Origin: Rhizobiales bacterium YIM 77505
GTDB taxonomy: Bacteria; Pseudomonadota; Alphaproteobacteria; Rhizobiales; Beijerinckiaceae
Length of the DNA: 64,000 bases
Reading direction: 5' to 3'
Assembly: GCA_000745135.1 (NCBI GenBank)
Contig: JQNH01000001.1
Location: 744,001-808,000, forward strand
In this document: positions 1 through 8,607 of the stretch, in pieces
How positions within the stretch are numbered: position 1 is the stretch's first letter
Layout: every line of letters starts with the position of its first letter
Notes under the pieces: model-generated
Told to the model about the DNA's origin: nothing
Database searches by the model: none
What the model saw: the letters and a program-made list of their open reading frames with translations, nothing else
Program-made: the position numbers and the translations under genes

Positions 1-1286
1 GCGAGCTCGAGCAGGCTTTTGACGATGATGTCGCCGATGTGCTCGAGGTTGGTGGTGAAGAGGATGAGATCGAAGGCGCGCCGGCTGTCGGCGTCCGAGA
101 GGGGCTGACGCGTGAGCTTGGTGAGATAGAGCTTGATCTCCTCTTGCAAGCGGTCGACCGGGTCGTCGAGCTCGCGAATCGCATTGCGCCGCTTTTCGCC
201 GTTCTCCTCGAAGGCGAGAATGGTTTCGCGCAGCATGATCTCGACCATGTCCGCAAGGCGCATGACCTCCCGCGTCGCGCTGCCCAAGGCCAGCTTCGGG
301 CGGTCGAGAAGGCTCTCGTCCAGGTGCTCGATCGTCGGCTCCCCGGCCGACTCGGTCTCCGGCACCCAGCGTTCGAGGAGGCGCGCGGCGAGCCCGGTCA
401 AGGGCAGGAAGGCGAGGGCGAGACAGAGGTTGAAGGCGGTGTGGAAATTGGCGACCTGCCGGGCCGGGGAGGGATCGAGAGCGCCCATCGCGTCCGCGGC
501 CAGCGGCACCAGCGGCAGCGCCACCACCGCGCCAATGATGCGGAAGGCGAGATTGCCCCAGAGCACGCGGCGGGCCGGCGCGGCGGAGCGCAGCGACAGG
601 CCGATCGGAATGAGCCCCGAGCCCACATTGGCTCCGAGGACGAGGGCGAGCCCAAGTGCCGGCGAGAGCATGCCGACGGCGGTGAGCGAAATCACCAAGA
701 GGACCATCGCCACGCTGGAATGCACGATCCAGGTGAGGAGCGCGCCCATGATGACGGCGAGGATGGGATCGCCGGCAAGCCGCTCCAGGACGAGGGCGAG
801 GACCGTGCTCGCGCGCAGCTCGGCGCTCGCCCCCACCACCATGCCGAGGGACAGGATCATCAGGGCAAGCCCGATGATGATCCGCCCCACCTGCTGGACC
901 GTCGGCGACTTGAAGACCATGAAGGCGCCGACCCCGACGATCAGCAGCACCGGGATGAGGGCCGAGAGGTTGAATGAGAGCGCCTGAACGACGAGGGTCG
1001 AGCCGATATCGGCGCCGAGCATGACCGCAAGCGCCGCCGACAGCGGGATCAGGCCGCGCTCGGCGAAGGAGACGACGATCAGACCCGTCGCCGACGAGCT
1101 TTGGACGGCGGTGGCGACACCGATCCCCGCCAGGCAGGCCCGCAGCGGGTTGGCGGTCGCCTGTGCGACGGCCTTGCGGAAGCGCTCGCCGAACGCTCTG
1201 AGCACGCCGGTCTTCACCATGCGGGTCGCCCACAGCAACAGGGCGATGCCCCCCAAGAGGTTCAGGAGAATGGTGTGTCCGGCCAC
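1..1286 (-). CDS. Na/Pi cotransporter family protein with PhoU-like tail (3' end outside window)
   Basis: Inner-membrane sodium-dependent phosphate transporter of the NptA/YjbB type. Translation from a GTG at 1286 begins MAGHTILLNLLGGIALLLWA and runs to the window edge (428 codons) without a stop. The two inverted Na/Pi repeats are visible through the glutamine-serine motifs: VQSSSATGLIVVS near residue 60 and VHSSVAMVLL near residue 185, each within hydrophobic helices. The C-terminal part reads as a PhoU-like helical domain (LILFTTNLEHIGDII). GTG is chosen because an in-frame TAG lies 21 bases upstream and no other start codon intervenes. The last part of the PhoU domain is missing because the window ends. 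Family membership is clear; direction and regulation of phosphate flux are not shown. Confidence 0.9.
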   Translation of the reverse strand, partial: MAGHTILLNLLGGIALLLWATRMVKTGVLRAFGERFRKAVAQATANPLRACLAGIGVATAVQSSSATGLIVVSFAERGLIPLSAALAVMLGADIGSTLVVQALSFNLSALIPVLLIVGVGAFMVFKSPTVQQVGRIIIGLALMILSLGMVVGASAELRASTVLALVLERLAGDPILAVIMGALLTWIVHSSVAMVLLVISLTAVGMLSPALGLALVLGANVGSGLIPIGLSLRSAAPARRVLWGNLAFRIIGAVVALPLVPLAADAMGALDPSPARQVANFHTAFNLCLALAFLPLTGLAARLLERWVPETESAGEPTIEHLDESLLDRPKLALGSATREVMRLADMVEIMLRETILAFEENGEKRRNAIRELDDPVDRLQEEIKLYLTKLTRQPLSDADSRRAFDLILFTTNLEHIGDIIVKSLLEL

Positions 1287-1387
1287 GGTGCTCGTCCGAC
1301 CTCTCTATCCGGTTGTTGTCGCGGGCCTGTAAGGTCTCACCTTGCGCCTTCGGGCGCAAGAATTCGACCGAAGGGAAGGGGCGTCCC

Positions 1388-2293
1388 TCACCTCGTCCCG
1401 AGGGGCGGGGCGAGAAGCCCGGCCGCGCCAAGAAAGCGCCGCAGGTTCCGGTGTCCCATCGTGGCATAAGCCAGGGGAGGAGCCTTGTCGGGGTCCTGCT
1501 CCGCCTCAACCACCACCCACCCCGCATAGCCCGGAAGCTCGCGAAAAACAGCGGGGAAGTCGACGCAGCCGTCGCCCGGGACCGTGAACACACCGGCGAT
1601 CACTGCGTCGAGGAAGGAGAGGCGGTCCGCCTTCGCCCGGCGCATCACCTCGGCGCGCACATCCTTGGCATGGACGTGGCCGATGCGCCGCCGGTAGCGC
1701 CTCGCGAGCGCGGCTGGCTCTGCGCCCGCGAAAGTGGCGTGGCCGGTGTCGAGAAGGAGATGAACCGAGGGGCCGGTGGCTTCCATGAGGCGAGCGATGT
1801 CGTCCTCGCTCTCCACCACGGTCCCCATGTGATGGTGGTAGACGAGTGCCAACCCCTCGGCCGCCACCGCCTCCGCCACGACGGTCAGGCGGCGGCCGAA
1901 GGCGGCCCACTCGGCGGCGCCGAGGTGCGGGCGCTCGTCGAGAGGGGTGGAGCGGTCGCCATGGACCGCGTTCGACGTCTCGGCGAAGATGAGGACCGGG
2001 CAGCCCAGCGCCTTGAGCAGCTCGAGATGAGGGCGCAGGGCCGCGATCTCGGCATCGGCGGAGCGCGCAAGGAGCGCCCCGGAATACCAGCCCGAGACGA
2101 GGGCAAGGCCGAAGCGCCCCAACACCTCCCGCAGCGCCTCAGGCTCGCGCGGGAACTTGTGCCCGAGCTCCACGCCCTCGAAGCCCGCCGCCTTGGCCTC
2201 GCTCAGGCATGTCTCGAGCGGCGTTGCCCCGCCAAGCTCGCGCAAGTCGTCGTTCGACCAGCCGATGGGATTGATGCCGATGCGGATGCTCAT
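1388..2293 (-). CDS. iolE: Inosose dehydratase
   Basis: Converts 2-keto-myo-inositol (scyllo-inosose) to 3D-(3,5/4)-trihydroxycyclohexane-1,2-dione in cytoplasmic myo-inositol catabolism. The 301-residue product is a xylose-isomerase-like TIM barrel, starting MSIRIGINPIGWSNDDL, the typical IolE opening, with the expected GFEGVELGHKFP, YHHHMGT, LLLDTGHATFAG and GHVHAKDV segments that carry metal ligands. The frame is open to 2383, but the family start is the ATG at 2293, preceded by an AAAGGA ribosome binding site. It lies downstream of iolD on the same strand, separated by about 450 bases that hold two copies of a dispersed repeat. No iolB, iolC or iolA is present in this window. Confidence 0.93.
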   Translation of the reverse strand: MSIRIGINPIGWSNDDLRELGGATPLETCLSEAKAAGFEGVELGHKFPREPEALREVLGRFGLALVSGWYSGALLARSADAEIAALRPHLELLKALGCPVLIFAETSNAVHGDRSTPLDERPHLGAAEWAAFGRRLTVVAEAVAAEGLALVYHHHMGTVVESEDDIARLMEATGPSVHLLLDTGHATFAGAEPAALARRYRRRIGHVHAKDVRAEVMRRAKADRLSFLDAVIAGVFTVPGDGCVDFPAVFRELPGYAGWVVVEAEQDPDKAPPLAYATMGHRNLRRFLGAAGLLAPPLGTR

Positions 2294-2460
2294 GACGCTG
2301 GTCCTTTTGTCGTTGCGCGGCTTACCAAAACCGAGAGCCGGGGACCTATAGACAGGACGGCCTCGCCAGAGAACGGCGTCCACGCGCTGACCTCTCCGCC
2401 TTCCGTGCGGGCTGGTTCACGGTTTGGCTTCCTTCTAGGGCGCCATCCATCCATATTGTG

Positions 2461-2538
2461 CTGCTTCGCAGCAAGTTGTTGCGCTTCCGTCCCGGACGGC
2501 GTTCCGCGCCCTTCAGGCGCTCCACGCATCCGGGAAAG
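2461..2538 (+). repeat. Structured dispersed repeat, copy R1
   Basis: First of three related copies of an approximately 80-base intergenic element. It starts with the perfect hairpin GCTGC-TTC-GCAGC (2460-2472) and then has TCCCGGA pairing with TCCGGGA about 40 bases on, enclosing an inner GCGCC/GGCGC hairpin. It lies in the 450-base iolE-iolD gap (2294-2744), which holds no convincing gene. A copy in the opposite orientation follows 45 bases later, giving a paired, BIME-like arrangement. Confidence 0.75.
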
Positions 2539-2583
2539 GGGTGGAGAGCGTGAGGAGGTGCCGCCCGAACTACTCCCCTTCCT

Positions 2584-2665
2584 TCCCGGAAGCCTGCAAC
2601 GGAGCGCAAGCGCAGTGGAAGGCTGTCCGGGACGGAAACGCGATAACCTTGCCGCGAAAGCGGCG
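2584..2665 (-). repeat. Structured dispersed repeat, copy R2 (inverted)
   Basis: Read on the minus strand this copy aligns with R1 over its full length. The first hairpin has changed to CCGC-TTTC-GCGG with both arms altered together, so pairing is kept. The CGTCCCGGAC core and the closing TTCCGGGA are conserved, and the inner hairpin is GCGC/GCGC in place of GCGCC/GGCGC. The paired changes argue for selection or spread as a folded element. Confidence 0.7.
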
Positions 2666-2744
2666 CCTTCTGTGGCCGCCACCACAGCGCTGCCGCGTAG
2701 CAATCCGGTGCCGACCTGCGGCGCCAGCCTGAACGGACGACGCC

Positions 2745-4589
2745 CTAGCCTCCCGCGCTCCGCTCTCGCAGGGCCGCCTCATAAGCCGCCCGCGCCCGGC
2801 GCACCTCGGCGTTCTCCGACACCGCCGCCACGGGCACCTCCCACCAGTGGCCCCCTGCGGCGGTCGACAGGCGCGGATCGGTGTCGATCACGAGGACGGT
2901 GGTGCGGTCGGCGTTCCGCGCCCGGTGCAGCGCCTCTTCCAGTTCCGCCACGCCCTCCACCTTCTCGGCGAGCGCGCCGAGGCTTCGCGCATGGGCTGCG
3001 AAGTCGATGGCGGGCAGCCTCTCGTGGCGGGCATGGGCCATCAGGTTGTTGAAGCTCTCGGAGCCGGTGGCCCGTTGCAAGCGGTCGATGCAGCCGAACC
3101 CCCGGTTGTCGACCACCACGATGGTGAGTTTCCTGCCCAGCATCACGGAGGTCGCGATCTCCGAGTTCATCATGAGGTAGGAGCCGTCGCCCACCATCAC
3201 GATGACCTCGCGGTGAGGCTGAGCCATCTTCACGCCGAGCCCGCCCGCGATCTCATAGCCCATGCAGGAATAGCCATATTCCAGGTGATAGCCTCCGGGC
3301 GCGGAGGCGTTCCAGAGCTTGTGCAATTCGCCTGGCAGGCCGCCCGCCGCACAGACGACAACGTCGGACGGCTGGGCGACGCGCTGCACGGCGCCGATCA
3401 CCTGCGCATCGGAGGGAAGCGGGCCATGGCTCGGTGCCAGTGCGGCGGCGGCCGTCTGCGTCCAGCGCGCCTTCTCCTCGGCAGCGCGCTCGCGCCACTC
3501 TCGAGGAGCGTGGCGGCCGGCGAGGGCGGCGGAGAGACGTTCGAGCCCCACTTTCGCATCGGCGACCAGCGGCAGCGCTCCGTGCTTGCCGGCGTCGAAG
3601 AGCTGGATGTTGAGGCCGATGATCTTGAGATCCCGGTTCTTGAACAGCGCCCGCGAGCCGGTGGTGAAATCCTGCAAGCGCGTTCCCACCGCCAGCACCA
3701 CGTCGGCGTCTTGAGCGAGCGCGTTGGCGGCGCTCGTCCCCGTGACGCCGATGGCGCCGCAATTGAGCGGATGATCGTGGGGGAGGGCGCTCTTGCCGGC
3801 CTGCGTCTCGGTGGCTGGGATGCCATGCGTTTCGACGAACCGGGCGAGCGCCTCCGTCGCCTCGGCGTAATGCACGCCGCCGCCCGCGATGATGAGCGGC
3901 TTCCTGGCGCGGGCGAGAACGGCCGCCGCCTCCATGAGCTCGCGCTCGTCGGGACGGATGCGCCGCACCCGCCAGATCCGCTCGGCGAAGAAGCTCTCCG
4001 GGTAATCGAACGCCTCCGTCTGCACGTCCTGGCACAGGGCCAAGGTCACCGGTCCACACTCCGCCGCGTCGGTCAGCACGGCCATGGCGCGGGGAAGGGC
4101 CGCAAGGATCTGCTCCGGCCGGGTGATGCGGTCGAAATAGCGGGAGACCGGCCGAAAGCAGTCGTTCGCAGAGACGGTGCCGTCGGAGAAATCCTCGACC
4201 TGCTGCAGGACCGGGTCGGGGCGACGACTGACGAAAACGTCGCCGGGAAGGAGAAGCAGAGGCAGCCGGTTCACATGGGCCACGGCGGCGGCGGTCACCA
4301 TGTTGGTGGCGCCGGGGCCGATGGAGGTGGTGCAGGCCATCATCCGTCGCCGGCGCGACGCCTTGGCGAAGGCGATCGCCGCATGGGCCATGGCTTGCTC
4401 GTTATGGGCGCGAAAGGTTGGAAGCCGCTCCCGCGCGGCCCAAAGCGCCTCGCCCATCCCGGTCACGTTGCCATGGCCGAAGATGGCCCAGACCCCGGCA
4501 AAGAGCGGTTCGATCCGGCCCTCGTATTCGGTGCGCTGCGCCGCAAGGTAGCGGACGAGCGCTTGGGCCATGGTCAGGCGAAGGGTCAT
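2745..4589 (-). CDS. iolD: 3D-(3,5/4)-trihydroxycyclohexane-1,2-dione hydrolase, ThDP-dependent
   Basis: Opens the ring of the IolE product to 5-deoxy-glucuronate in myo-inositol breakdown. At 614 residues it has the family's usual length and the three acetolactate-synthase-like domains: N-terminal pyrimidine-binding (VWAIFGHGNVTGMGEAL, glutamate-containing, residues about 25-170), central (about 200-330) and C-terminal pyrophosphate-binding with the GDGSYLMMNSE ... VVDN thiamine diphosphate motif near residue 460. It starts at ATG 4589, divergent from iolG with 171 bases between them, so the two probably share a control region. The frame reads cleanly. Repeat copies R1 and R2 separate it from the downstream iolE. 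Confidence 0.95.
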   Translation of the reverse strand: MTLRLTMAQALVRYLAAQRTEYEGRIEPLFAGVWAIFGHGNVTGMGEALWAARERLPTFRAHNEQAMAHAAIAFAKASRRRRMMACTTSIGPGATNMVTAAAVAHVNRLPLLLLPGDVFVSRRPDPVLQQVEDFSDGTVSANDCFRPVSRYFDRITRPEQILAALPRAMAVLTDAAECGPVTLALCQDVQTEAFDYPESFFAERIWRVRRIRPDERELMEAAAVLARARKPLIIAGGGVHYAEATEALARFVETHGIPATETQAGKSALPHDHPLNCGAIGVTGTSAANALAQDADVVLAVGTRLQDFTTGSRALFKNRDLKIIGLNIQLFDAGKHGALPLVADAKVGLERLSAALAGRHAPREWRERAAEEKARWTQTAAAALAPSHGPLPSDAQVIGAVQRVAQPSDVVVCAAGGLPGELHKLWNASAPGGYHLEYGYSCMGYEIAGGLGVKMAQPHREVIVMVGDGSYLMMNSEIATSVMLGRKLTIVVVDNRGFGCIDRLQRATGSESFNNLMAHARHERLPAIDFAAHARSLGALAEKVEGVAELEEALHRARNADRTTVLVIDTDPRLSTAAGGHWWEVPVAAVSENAEVRRARAAYEAALRERSAGG

Positions 4590-4760
4590 CGCTCACCGAG
4601 CATCTGCGATCCTGGGCCGCCCATCAAGAGAGGAAGACATCGCGGAGCACGATCAGGGGCGGGTCGATCAGGGCTCGCCATTGCGCTGGGCGCGAAGATG
4701 GAGCATGCGCGAGGACGCCTGAGCCGTCACAGGCGCGCGCGGACTTCAGGGAGGGGCGAC

Positions 4761-5759
4761 ATGGTCAAGGCGAGCGTTGCGATCGGTCTTCTCGGCGCCG
4801 GCCGCATCGGCCGCATCCACGGCCGCAACATCGCCGCGCATCCGCGCGCCCGGCTTGCCGCCATCGCCGATTCGAGCGCCGAAGCGGCGGAGCGCCTGGC
4901 CGGCGAGACCGGGTCGCATGTGCGCGATATCGAATCGATCCTGGAGGACGGCGACATCGATGCAGTCGTCGTCTGCACGCCCACCGACACCCACGCCGAT
5001 CTCATCATGCGCGCCGCGCGCCAGGGCAAGGCGGTCTTCTGCGAAAAGCCAGTGGACCTCGACGCCGGCCGCATCCGCGCCTGCCTCGACGTGGTCGCCA
5101 CGGCCGGCACGCCGCTCATGATCGGCTTCAATCGCCGCTTCGATCCGAGCTTTGCGGCGCTCAAACGCCGCATCGAAGCCGGCGAGATCGGTGCGGTTGA
5201 ACTCGTCACCATCCTCTCCCGCGACCCCGCCCCGCCGCCCCTGGATTATGTGGCCCGCTCGGGCGGCCTGTTCCGGGACATGATGATCCACGATCTCGAC
5301 ATGGCGCGCTTCCTCCTCGGGGAGGATCCGGTCGAAGTGCATGCGGTCGGCTCCTGCCTCGTCGACCCCGCCATCGGCGAGGCAGGGGACGTGGACACGG
5401 CCGCGGTCCTTCTCAGGACGGCCTCCGGCAAGATCGCGCAGATCTCCAACTCGCGCCGCGCCACCTACGGCTATGACCAGCGCATCGAGGTGCATGGCAG
5501 CAAGGGCCTGCTTGCAGCCGGGAACCGGAGCGCCACCACGGTCGTCCGCGCCGATGCGCGCGGTTACCTGTCGGATCCTGCGCTGCCGTTCTTCCTCGAG
5601 CGCTATGGCGAGTCCTACCGGGCCGAGCTCGACGCCTTCGTGGACGCGGTCCTTCACGGCGCGCCCGTCTCGCCTGCGGGCGAGGACGGGCTGAAGGCGC
5701 AGCTCCTTGCCGATGCGGCGGATGCGGCCGCCAAGACAGGGCGCCCCATCCGCCTCTGA
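4761..5759 (+). CDS. iolG: Gfo/Idh/MocA-family inositol 2-dehydrogenase
   Basis: Probably the NAD-dependent oxidation of myo-inositol to scyllo-inosose, the first step of the pathway whose later steps are iolE and iolD next door. The 332-residue product has an N-terminal Rossmann fold (GLLGAGRIGRIHGRNIA), the CEKPVDL motif with the catalytic lysine near residue 97, and the MMIHDLDMARFLLG helix with the catalytic histidine near residue 176. The start at ATG 4761 follows a GGAGGGGCGAC ribosome binding site. The frame is open far upstream, but that part is only antisense to iolD. Scyllo-inositol or another polyol is an alternative substrate; the neighbourhood favours IolG. Confidence 0.88.
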   Translation: MVKASVAIGLLGAGRIGRIHGRNIAAHPRARLAAIADSSAEAAERLAGETGSHVRDIESILEDGDIDAVVVCTPTDTHADLIMRAARQGKAVFCEKPVDLDAGRIRACLDVVATAGTPLMIGFNRRFDPSFAALKRRIEAGEIGAVELVTILSRDPAPPPLDYVARSGGLFRDMMIHDLDMARFLLGEDPVEVHAVGSCLVDPAIGEAGDVDTAAVLLRTASGKIAQISNSRRATYGYDQRIEVHGSKGLLAAGNRSATTVVRADARGYLSDPALPFFLERYGESYRAELDAFVDAVLHGAPVSPAGEDGLKAQLLADAADAAAKTGRPIRL

Positions 5760-5930
5760 TCGTCGGGCTCCCGCCGGCGCGCCTTCAGGGGCGCTGCCGC
5801 CTTCCCTCTCTCATGTCGCGGCCGGGATGGTGCCGGCCGTCCATCCCCATGAGGCAAGGCGCCGGCTCCGGGCCGCGGATCACCCGGGAGAAGCCTGGCG
5901 GCGACACATCTCGAACCGGCGGAACTGGCT

Positions 5931-6674
5931 CTACCGGTTGGCCGTGACGATGGGCGAGGGAAGGGGTTCCAGGGAAGCCCAGGCGAGCGAGTCCTGACCC
6001 TCGCGCTTGACGAAGGCATAGCCGGTGTCGTTCCAGGGCAGGATGGCGTCGCGCTTGTTGTCGAGGATGAAGTCGCCCCGGTCGGTGCGCACCATCAGGA
6101 CGGCGTGCCCCGCCTTCTCGTCATCGATGACCACGGTCATGAGGAGCGCTCGCCGCGGCAGCCCGGCTTCGACGAGCTTGCGGCGCTTCAGGAGCTGGTA
6201 GTCTTCGCAATCGCCCATGCCGTCGTCCGGGAAATCCCAGCGGTCTTCCACATTCCAATGGGCGCGGTCGGTGAGCGGCCGGATCGTCGTGTTGACCTCC
6301 AGGTTGACACGCACGAGCGTCGCCCAGACCTCCCGTGTCAGTTCAATGACGCTGCGCTCCCGCGTATCGACGGCGCATTCCCGCGGCAGGCGGCGGCAGA
6401 ACTCCGTCCAGGCGGCGGTGGGTTGAGCCGTGCCCGTGGCCGGGATCGGCTGCGTGCCCGCCGGAAGGGCGAAGGGGCCTTTGAGGAGGTCCTGAAGGAC
6501 GGCGGGTTCGATCCGCGGCGCCTCGGCAGGGGCCGGCCGGGAGATCAAGCAGGATGCGAAGGCCAGGGCGAGGGCAGCGGTGCAGAGGCTCCCGCGAGGA
6601 AATCGCCTCGTCCGGTTGTCTGACTGAGAGCTCTTGTCGTGCGCGCCGCGCATCATTGCACCAGCCGATGTCAT
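5931..6674 (-). CDS. Transglutaminase-like cysteine peptidase (BTLCP, C93/DUF920 family), secreted
   Basis: Predicted periplasmic bacterial transglutaminase-like cysteine proteinase of 247 residues. An N-terminal hydrophobic stretch (LCTAALALAFASCL, residues about 30-45) ending in PAPAEA is a plausible signal peptide. The catalytic triad is visible: cysteine in GDCEDYQLLKRR near residue 160, histidine in AGHAVLMVRT near 194, and aspartate in FILDNKRD near 209. This family is common in alphaproteobacteria; substrates are largely unknown and some members act in LapG-like cell-surface processing. It is convergent with iolG. A candidate CtrA site lies just upstream (6699-6713). Start choice is uncertain: ATG codons at 6674, 6656 and 6653 are all possible and no strong ribosome site is seen. 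Confidence 0.85.
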   Translation of the reverse strand: MTSAGAMMRGAHDKSSQSDNRTRRFPRGSLCTAALALAFASCLISRPAPAEAPRIEPAVLQDLLKGPFALPAGTQPIPATGTAQPTAAWTEFCRRLPRECAVDTRERSVIELTREVWATLVRVNLEVNTTIRPLTDRAHWNVEDRWDFPDDGMGDCEDYQLLKRRKLVEAGLPRRALLMTVVIDDEKAGHAVLMVRTDRGDFILDNKRDAILPWNDTGYAFVKREGQDSLAWASLEPLPSPIVTANR

Positions 6675-6698
6675 CCCCGTCAGGAGAGGCTGGTATGG

Positions 6699-6713
6699 TT
6701 AACGAAAGGTTAA
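6699..6713 (-). promoter_or_regulatory. Candidate CtrA-type box TTAA-N7-TTAA
   Basis: The minus strand reads TTAACCTTTCGTTAACC, which contains TTAA, seven bases, TTAA(C), the full consensus of the alphaproteobacterial cell-cycle regulator CtrA. It sits 25 bases upstream of the C93 peptidase start at 6674, in a short AT-rich patch of otherwise GC-rich DNA. The match is seen directly; binding is inferred. Confidence 0.5.
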
Positions 6714-6794
6714 GCTCCGGGCGGTGAGAAAGCTCACAGGGCGAGCGCCGTCCTTGCGCGCCGGCACCGTTGCGGCGCCGCAACAGGTGGCGCG

Positions 6795-7826
6795 TCAGCT
6801 CGACGGGCCGGCGGACCACAGTCCGAGGAGGAGGGAGACTCCGAGGATCAGGACGAAGGCGGCGGCAAGGAGCTCCAGGCCCGCGGCGGCGGCCTCGCTC
6901 GCGATGCCGCGCCCGCCGGCGAGCTTCAGCGCCGTCGCTTTTGCGAGGACCGCGAGCGCGGCGATGGCTCCTGTGGTCAAGGCGGTGCCGAGGGCCATGG
7001 CGAAGGTGGCGGCCACCCCCGCTGCGAAGAGCCCCTGCGAGAGGGCGAACACCAGAACCACGAGCGCGCCCGCACAGGGCCGGATGCCGGCGGCGATCGC
7101 CACCCCGGCCATCTCCCGCCAGCGGCGCAGATGCGCGAACCTCTCCGGCGGGGGCAGGTGGACATGGTCGCAGGAGGCCGTTGCTGCCGCCGCGCCGGGA
7201 TCGCGGGCGAAGGCCAGGATGCCGAGGAGCTTGCCGGCCTTGCGCCAGGCGAGGGCGAGGCCAAGGACGGCGACCGCCGCGAAGCTCGCGATCTCGACCG
7301 CGTTCGTCACCTCCCTCATGGTCGCGGCGGTGGCGCGCAGGAGCGCCGCCACGATTCCGACGATGGCGATGGCGACGAGCGCCTGCACGAGCGCCGCCGC
7401 GAGGCTGAGGAGGAGGCCTTTCACGAGCGCCCGCTCGTCGGCCACCACATAGGCCGCAATGACGCCCTTACCATGCCCCGGTCCGGCAGCATGGAAGACC
7501 CCATAGGCGAAGCCGATCATCATCAGCGGCCAGAACGCGTCGCCGCTGTCCTTCAAGGCGGCAACGCCTGCCTGAAGCTGGCGGAAGAAGCTCGCCTGGA
7601 CGGCAAGGATGTAGGCGGCGAGCCCACTTCCCGACGGGGCTGCCTCGCGCATGCCCATGCCGAAGGGGCCTCGCGACGGGGGCGGCGGGGGCGGCGCGAG
7701 CCACCACGCCACAGCGCTCATCGCGCCCGCGACCAGAAGGACGGCCGCCAGCGCAAGGCCGATGCGCTGCAGGACAAGCCCGCGCCCGCCCAAGGCTGGC
7801 GCGAGGGCGCGGCCCGTTACGGACAT
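6795..7826 (-). CDS. Nickel/cobalt transporter, NicO/RcnA family
   Basis: Inner-membrane nickel or cobalt transporter. The 343-residue product begins MSVTGRALAPALGGRG with a first hydrophobic helix at about residues 20-43. It carries the NicO signature histidines in GVFHAAGPGHGKGVIAAYVV (about residues 112-131) and a second conserved segment AAGIRPCAGALVVLVFAL. A histidine-containing loop, CDHVHLPPPERFAHLRRW, separates two membrane halves. The start at ATG 7826 lies inside the end of the DUF1007 gene (10-base overlap), so the two are translationally coupled; the frame is open further upstream but that sequence belongs to the neighbour. Whether it imports or exports metal is not decided by sequence. 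Confidence 0.88.
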   Translation of the reverse strand: MSVTGRALAPALGGRGLVLQRIGLALAAVLLVAGAMSAVAWWLAPPPPPPSRGPFGMGMREAAPSGSGLAAYILAVQASFFRQLQAGVAALKDSGDAFWPLMMIGFAYGVFHAAGPGHGKGVIAAYVVADERALVKGLLLSLAAALVQALVAIAIVGIVAALLRATAATMREVTNAVEIASFAAVAVLGLALAWRKAGKLLGILAFARDPGAAAATASCDHVHLPPPERFAHLRRWREMAGVAIAAGIRPCAGALVVLVFALSQGLFAAGVAATFAMALGTALTTGAIAALAVLAKATALKLAGGRGIASEAAAAGLELLAAAFVLILGVSLLLGLWSAGPSS

Positions 7827-8476
7827 GCTACGATGGCGCGGTTGGCGAAGCCCGCCCCGAAATTCTGCGCCGCCGTCAGCGCCTCGAAGAAGGCTTCCGA
7901 GAGCTTCTGCTGCTGGGACGCATCGGGCGGCTTCGGGCGGCTGACGGTGGTGGCGCATCCCTGGGGCGCATTGGCCAGCGTGACCGCGTCCGCGCCCTCG
8001 TCCAGGCTGAAGGCGACGAAGTAGGTGGGATCGTAGATCTCCAGCGCCACCGCCTTGCCGGCCGACGCCGGAGCCTTGAGCGGCAGCAGGAATTTGAGCG
8101 TCGCCTGGCCCTTGTCGAAGGACATGCCGTAGTCGCGCGGGGCGTCGAAGGCCTGCTTGGCGCCCCCCGCCTTGAGGACGGTGAAATACCCGTAATCGAC
8201 GAGCGATTCGGTGTTCACCTTGGCGAGTTCCTGCAACTCGTCAGGGGTGAGCGCGCCGTCGTTGTTCCTGTCGAGCCCCTGCGTGACATAGGCCGAATAG
8301 GCAGGATCGAAGGTCCAGGCGTGCTGGATGCCCGTCACCTTCCCCTCGGAGGAAAACACGATCTCGGCCTTCGCGGTCACCCACACATGGGGGTGGGCGA
8401 GCGCGGGCGCGGCGGCGAGGGTGGCGGCGAGAAAGACAAAGCGGCTTAGCGACAAGGGGGGTGACATCGGGGGCAT
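7817..8476 (-). CDS. DUF1007 family periplasmic protein
   Basis: Secreted 219-residue protein with a signal peptide (FVFLAATLAAAPALA, cleavage expected before HPHVWV near residue 28). The mature N-terminus HPHVWVTAK is histidine-rich and typical of DUF1007, a family regularly found beside NicO, Znu and other metal transporters. An EF-hand-like loop DRNNDGALTPDEL lies near residues 69-81. The C-terminal stop overlaps the nicO-type start by 10 bases, which supports a shared job, probably presenting metal to or from the transporter on the periplasmic side. ATG 8476 and ATG 8467 are both possible starts. A 9-bp perfect dyad sits just upstream. Confidence 0.85.
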   Translation of the reverse strand: MPPMSPPLSLSRFVFLAATLAAAPALAHPHVWVTAKAEIVFSSEGKVTGIQHAWTFDPAYSAYVTQGLDRNNDGALTPDELQELAKVNTESLVDYGYFTVLKAGGAKQAFDAPRDYGMSFDKGQATLKFLLPLKAPASAGKAVALEIYDPTYFVAFSLDEGADAVTLANAPQGCATTVSRPKPPDASQQQKLSEAFFEALTAAQNFGAGFANRAIVACP

Positions 8477-8484
8477 CCGGCCGG

Positions 8485-8512
8485 GCGCCGTTCATCCATC
8501 CTGGAACGGCGC
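8485..8512 (-). promoter_or_regulatory. Perfect 9-bp dyad in the leader of the DUF1007-NicO operon
   Basis: GCGCCGTTC (8485-8493) and GAACGGCGC (8504-8512) form a perfect 9-bp inverted repeat with a 10-base spacer. It ends nine bases before the DUF1007 start, within the 126 bases separating this operon from the divergent short-chain dehydrogenase. It could be a metal-regulator operator or an RNA hairpin covering the ribosome site. No recognisable NikR, RcnR or cobalamin-riboswitch consensus was seen. Confidence 0.4.
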
Positions 8513-8607
8513 GCCGCAAGTTCGGTGCACAGCCTGTTGGGCGAAAGCAAGGCGGTCGTTGACGCGCCCGGCCGGGAATGCCCCAATGCCGGCCGAAAGG
8601 CATGATG

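Noticed and set aside
2847-4740. Plus-strand open frame running into iolG from within iolD
   Set aside because: This part is antisense to the clearly real iolD; only the region from 4761 is IolG.
8477-8601. Cobalamin or nickel riboswitch upstream of the metal-transport operon
   Set aside because: The leader is short and lacks the conserved B12-box or NiCo core; only a simple 9-bp dyad is present.
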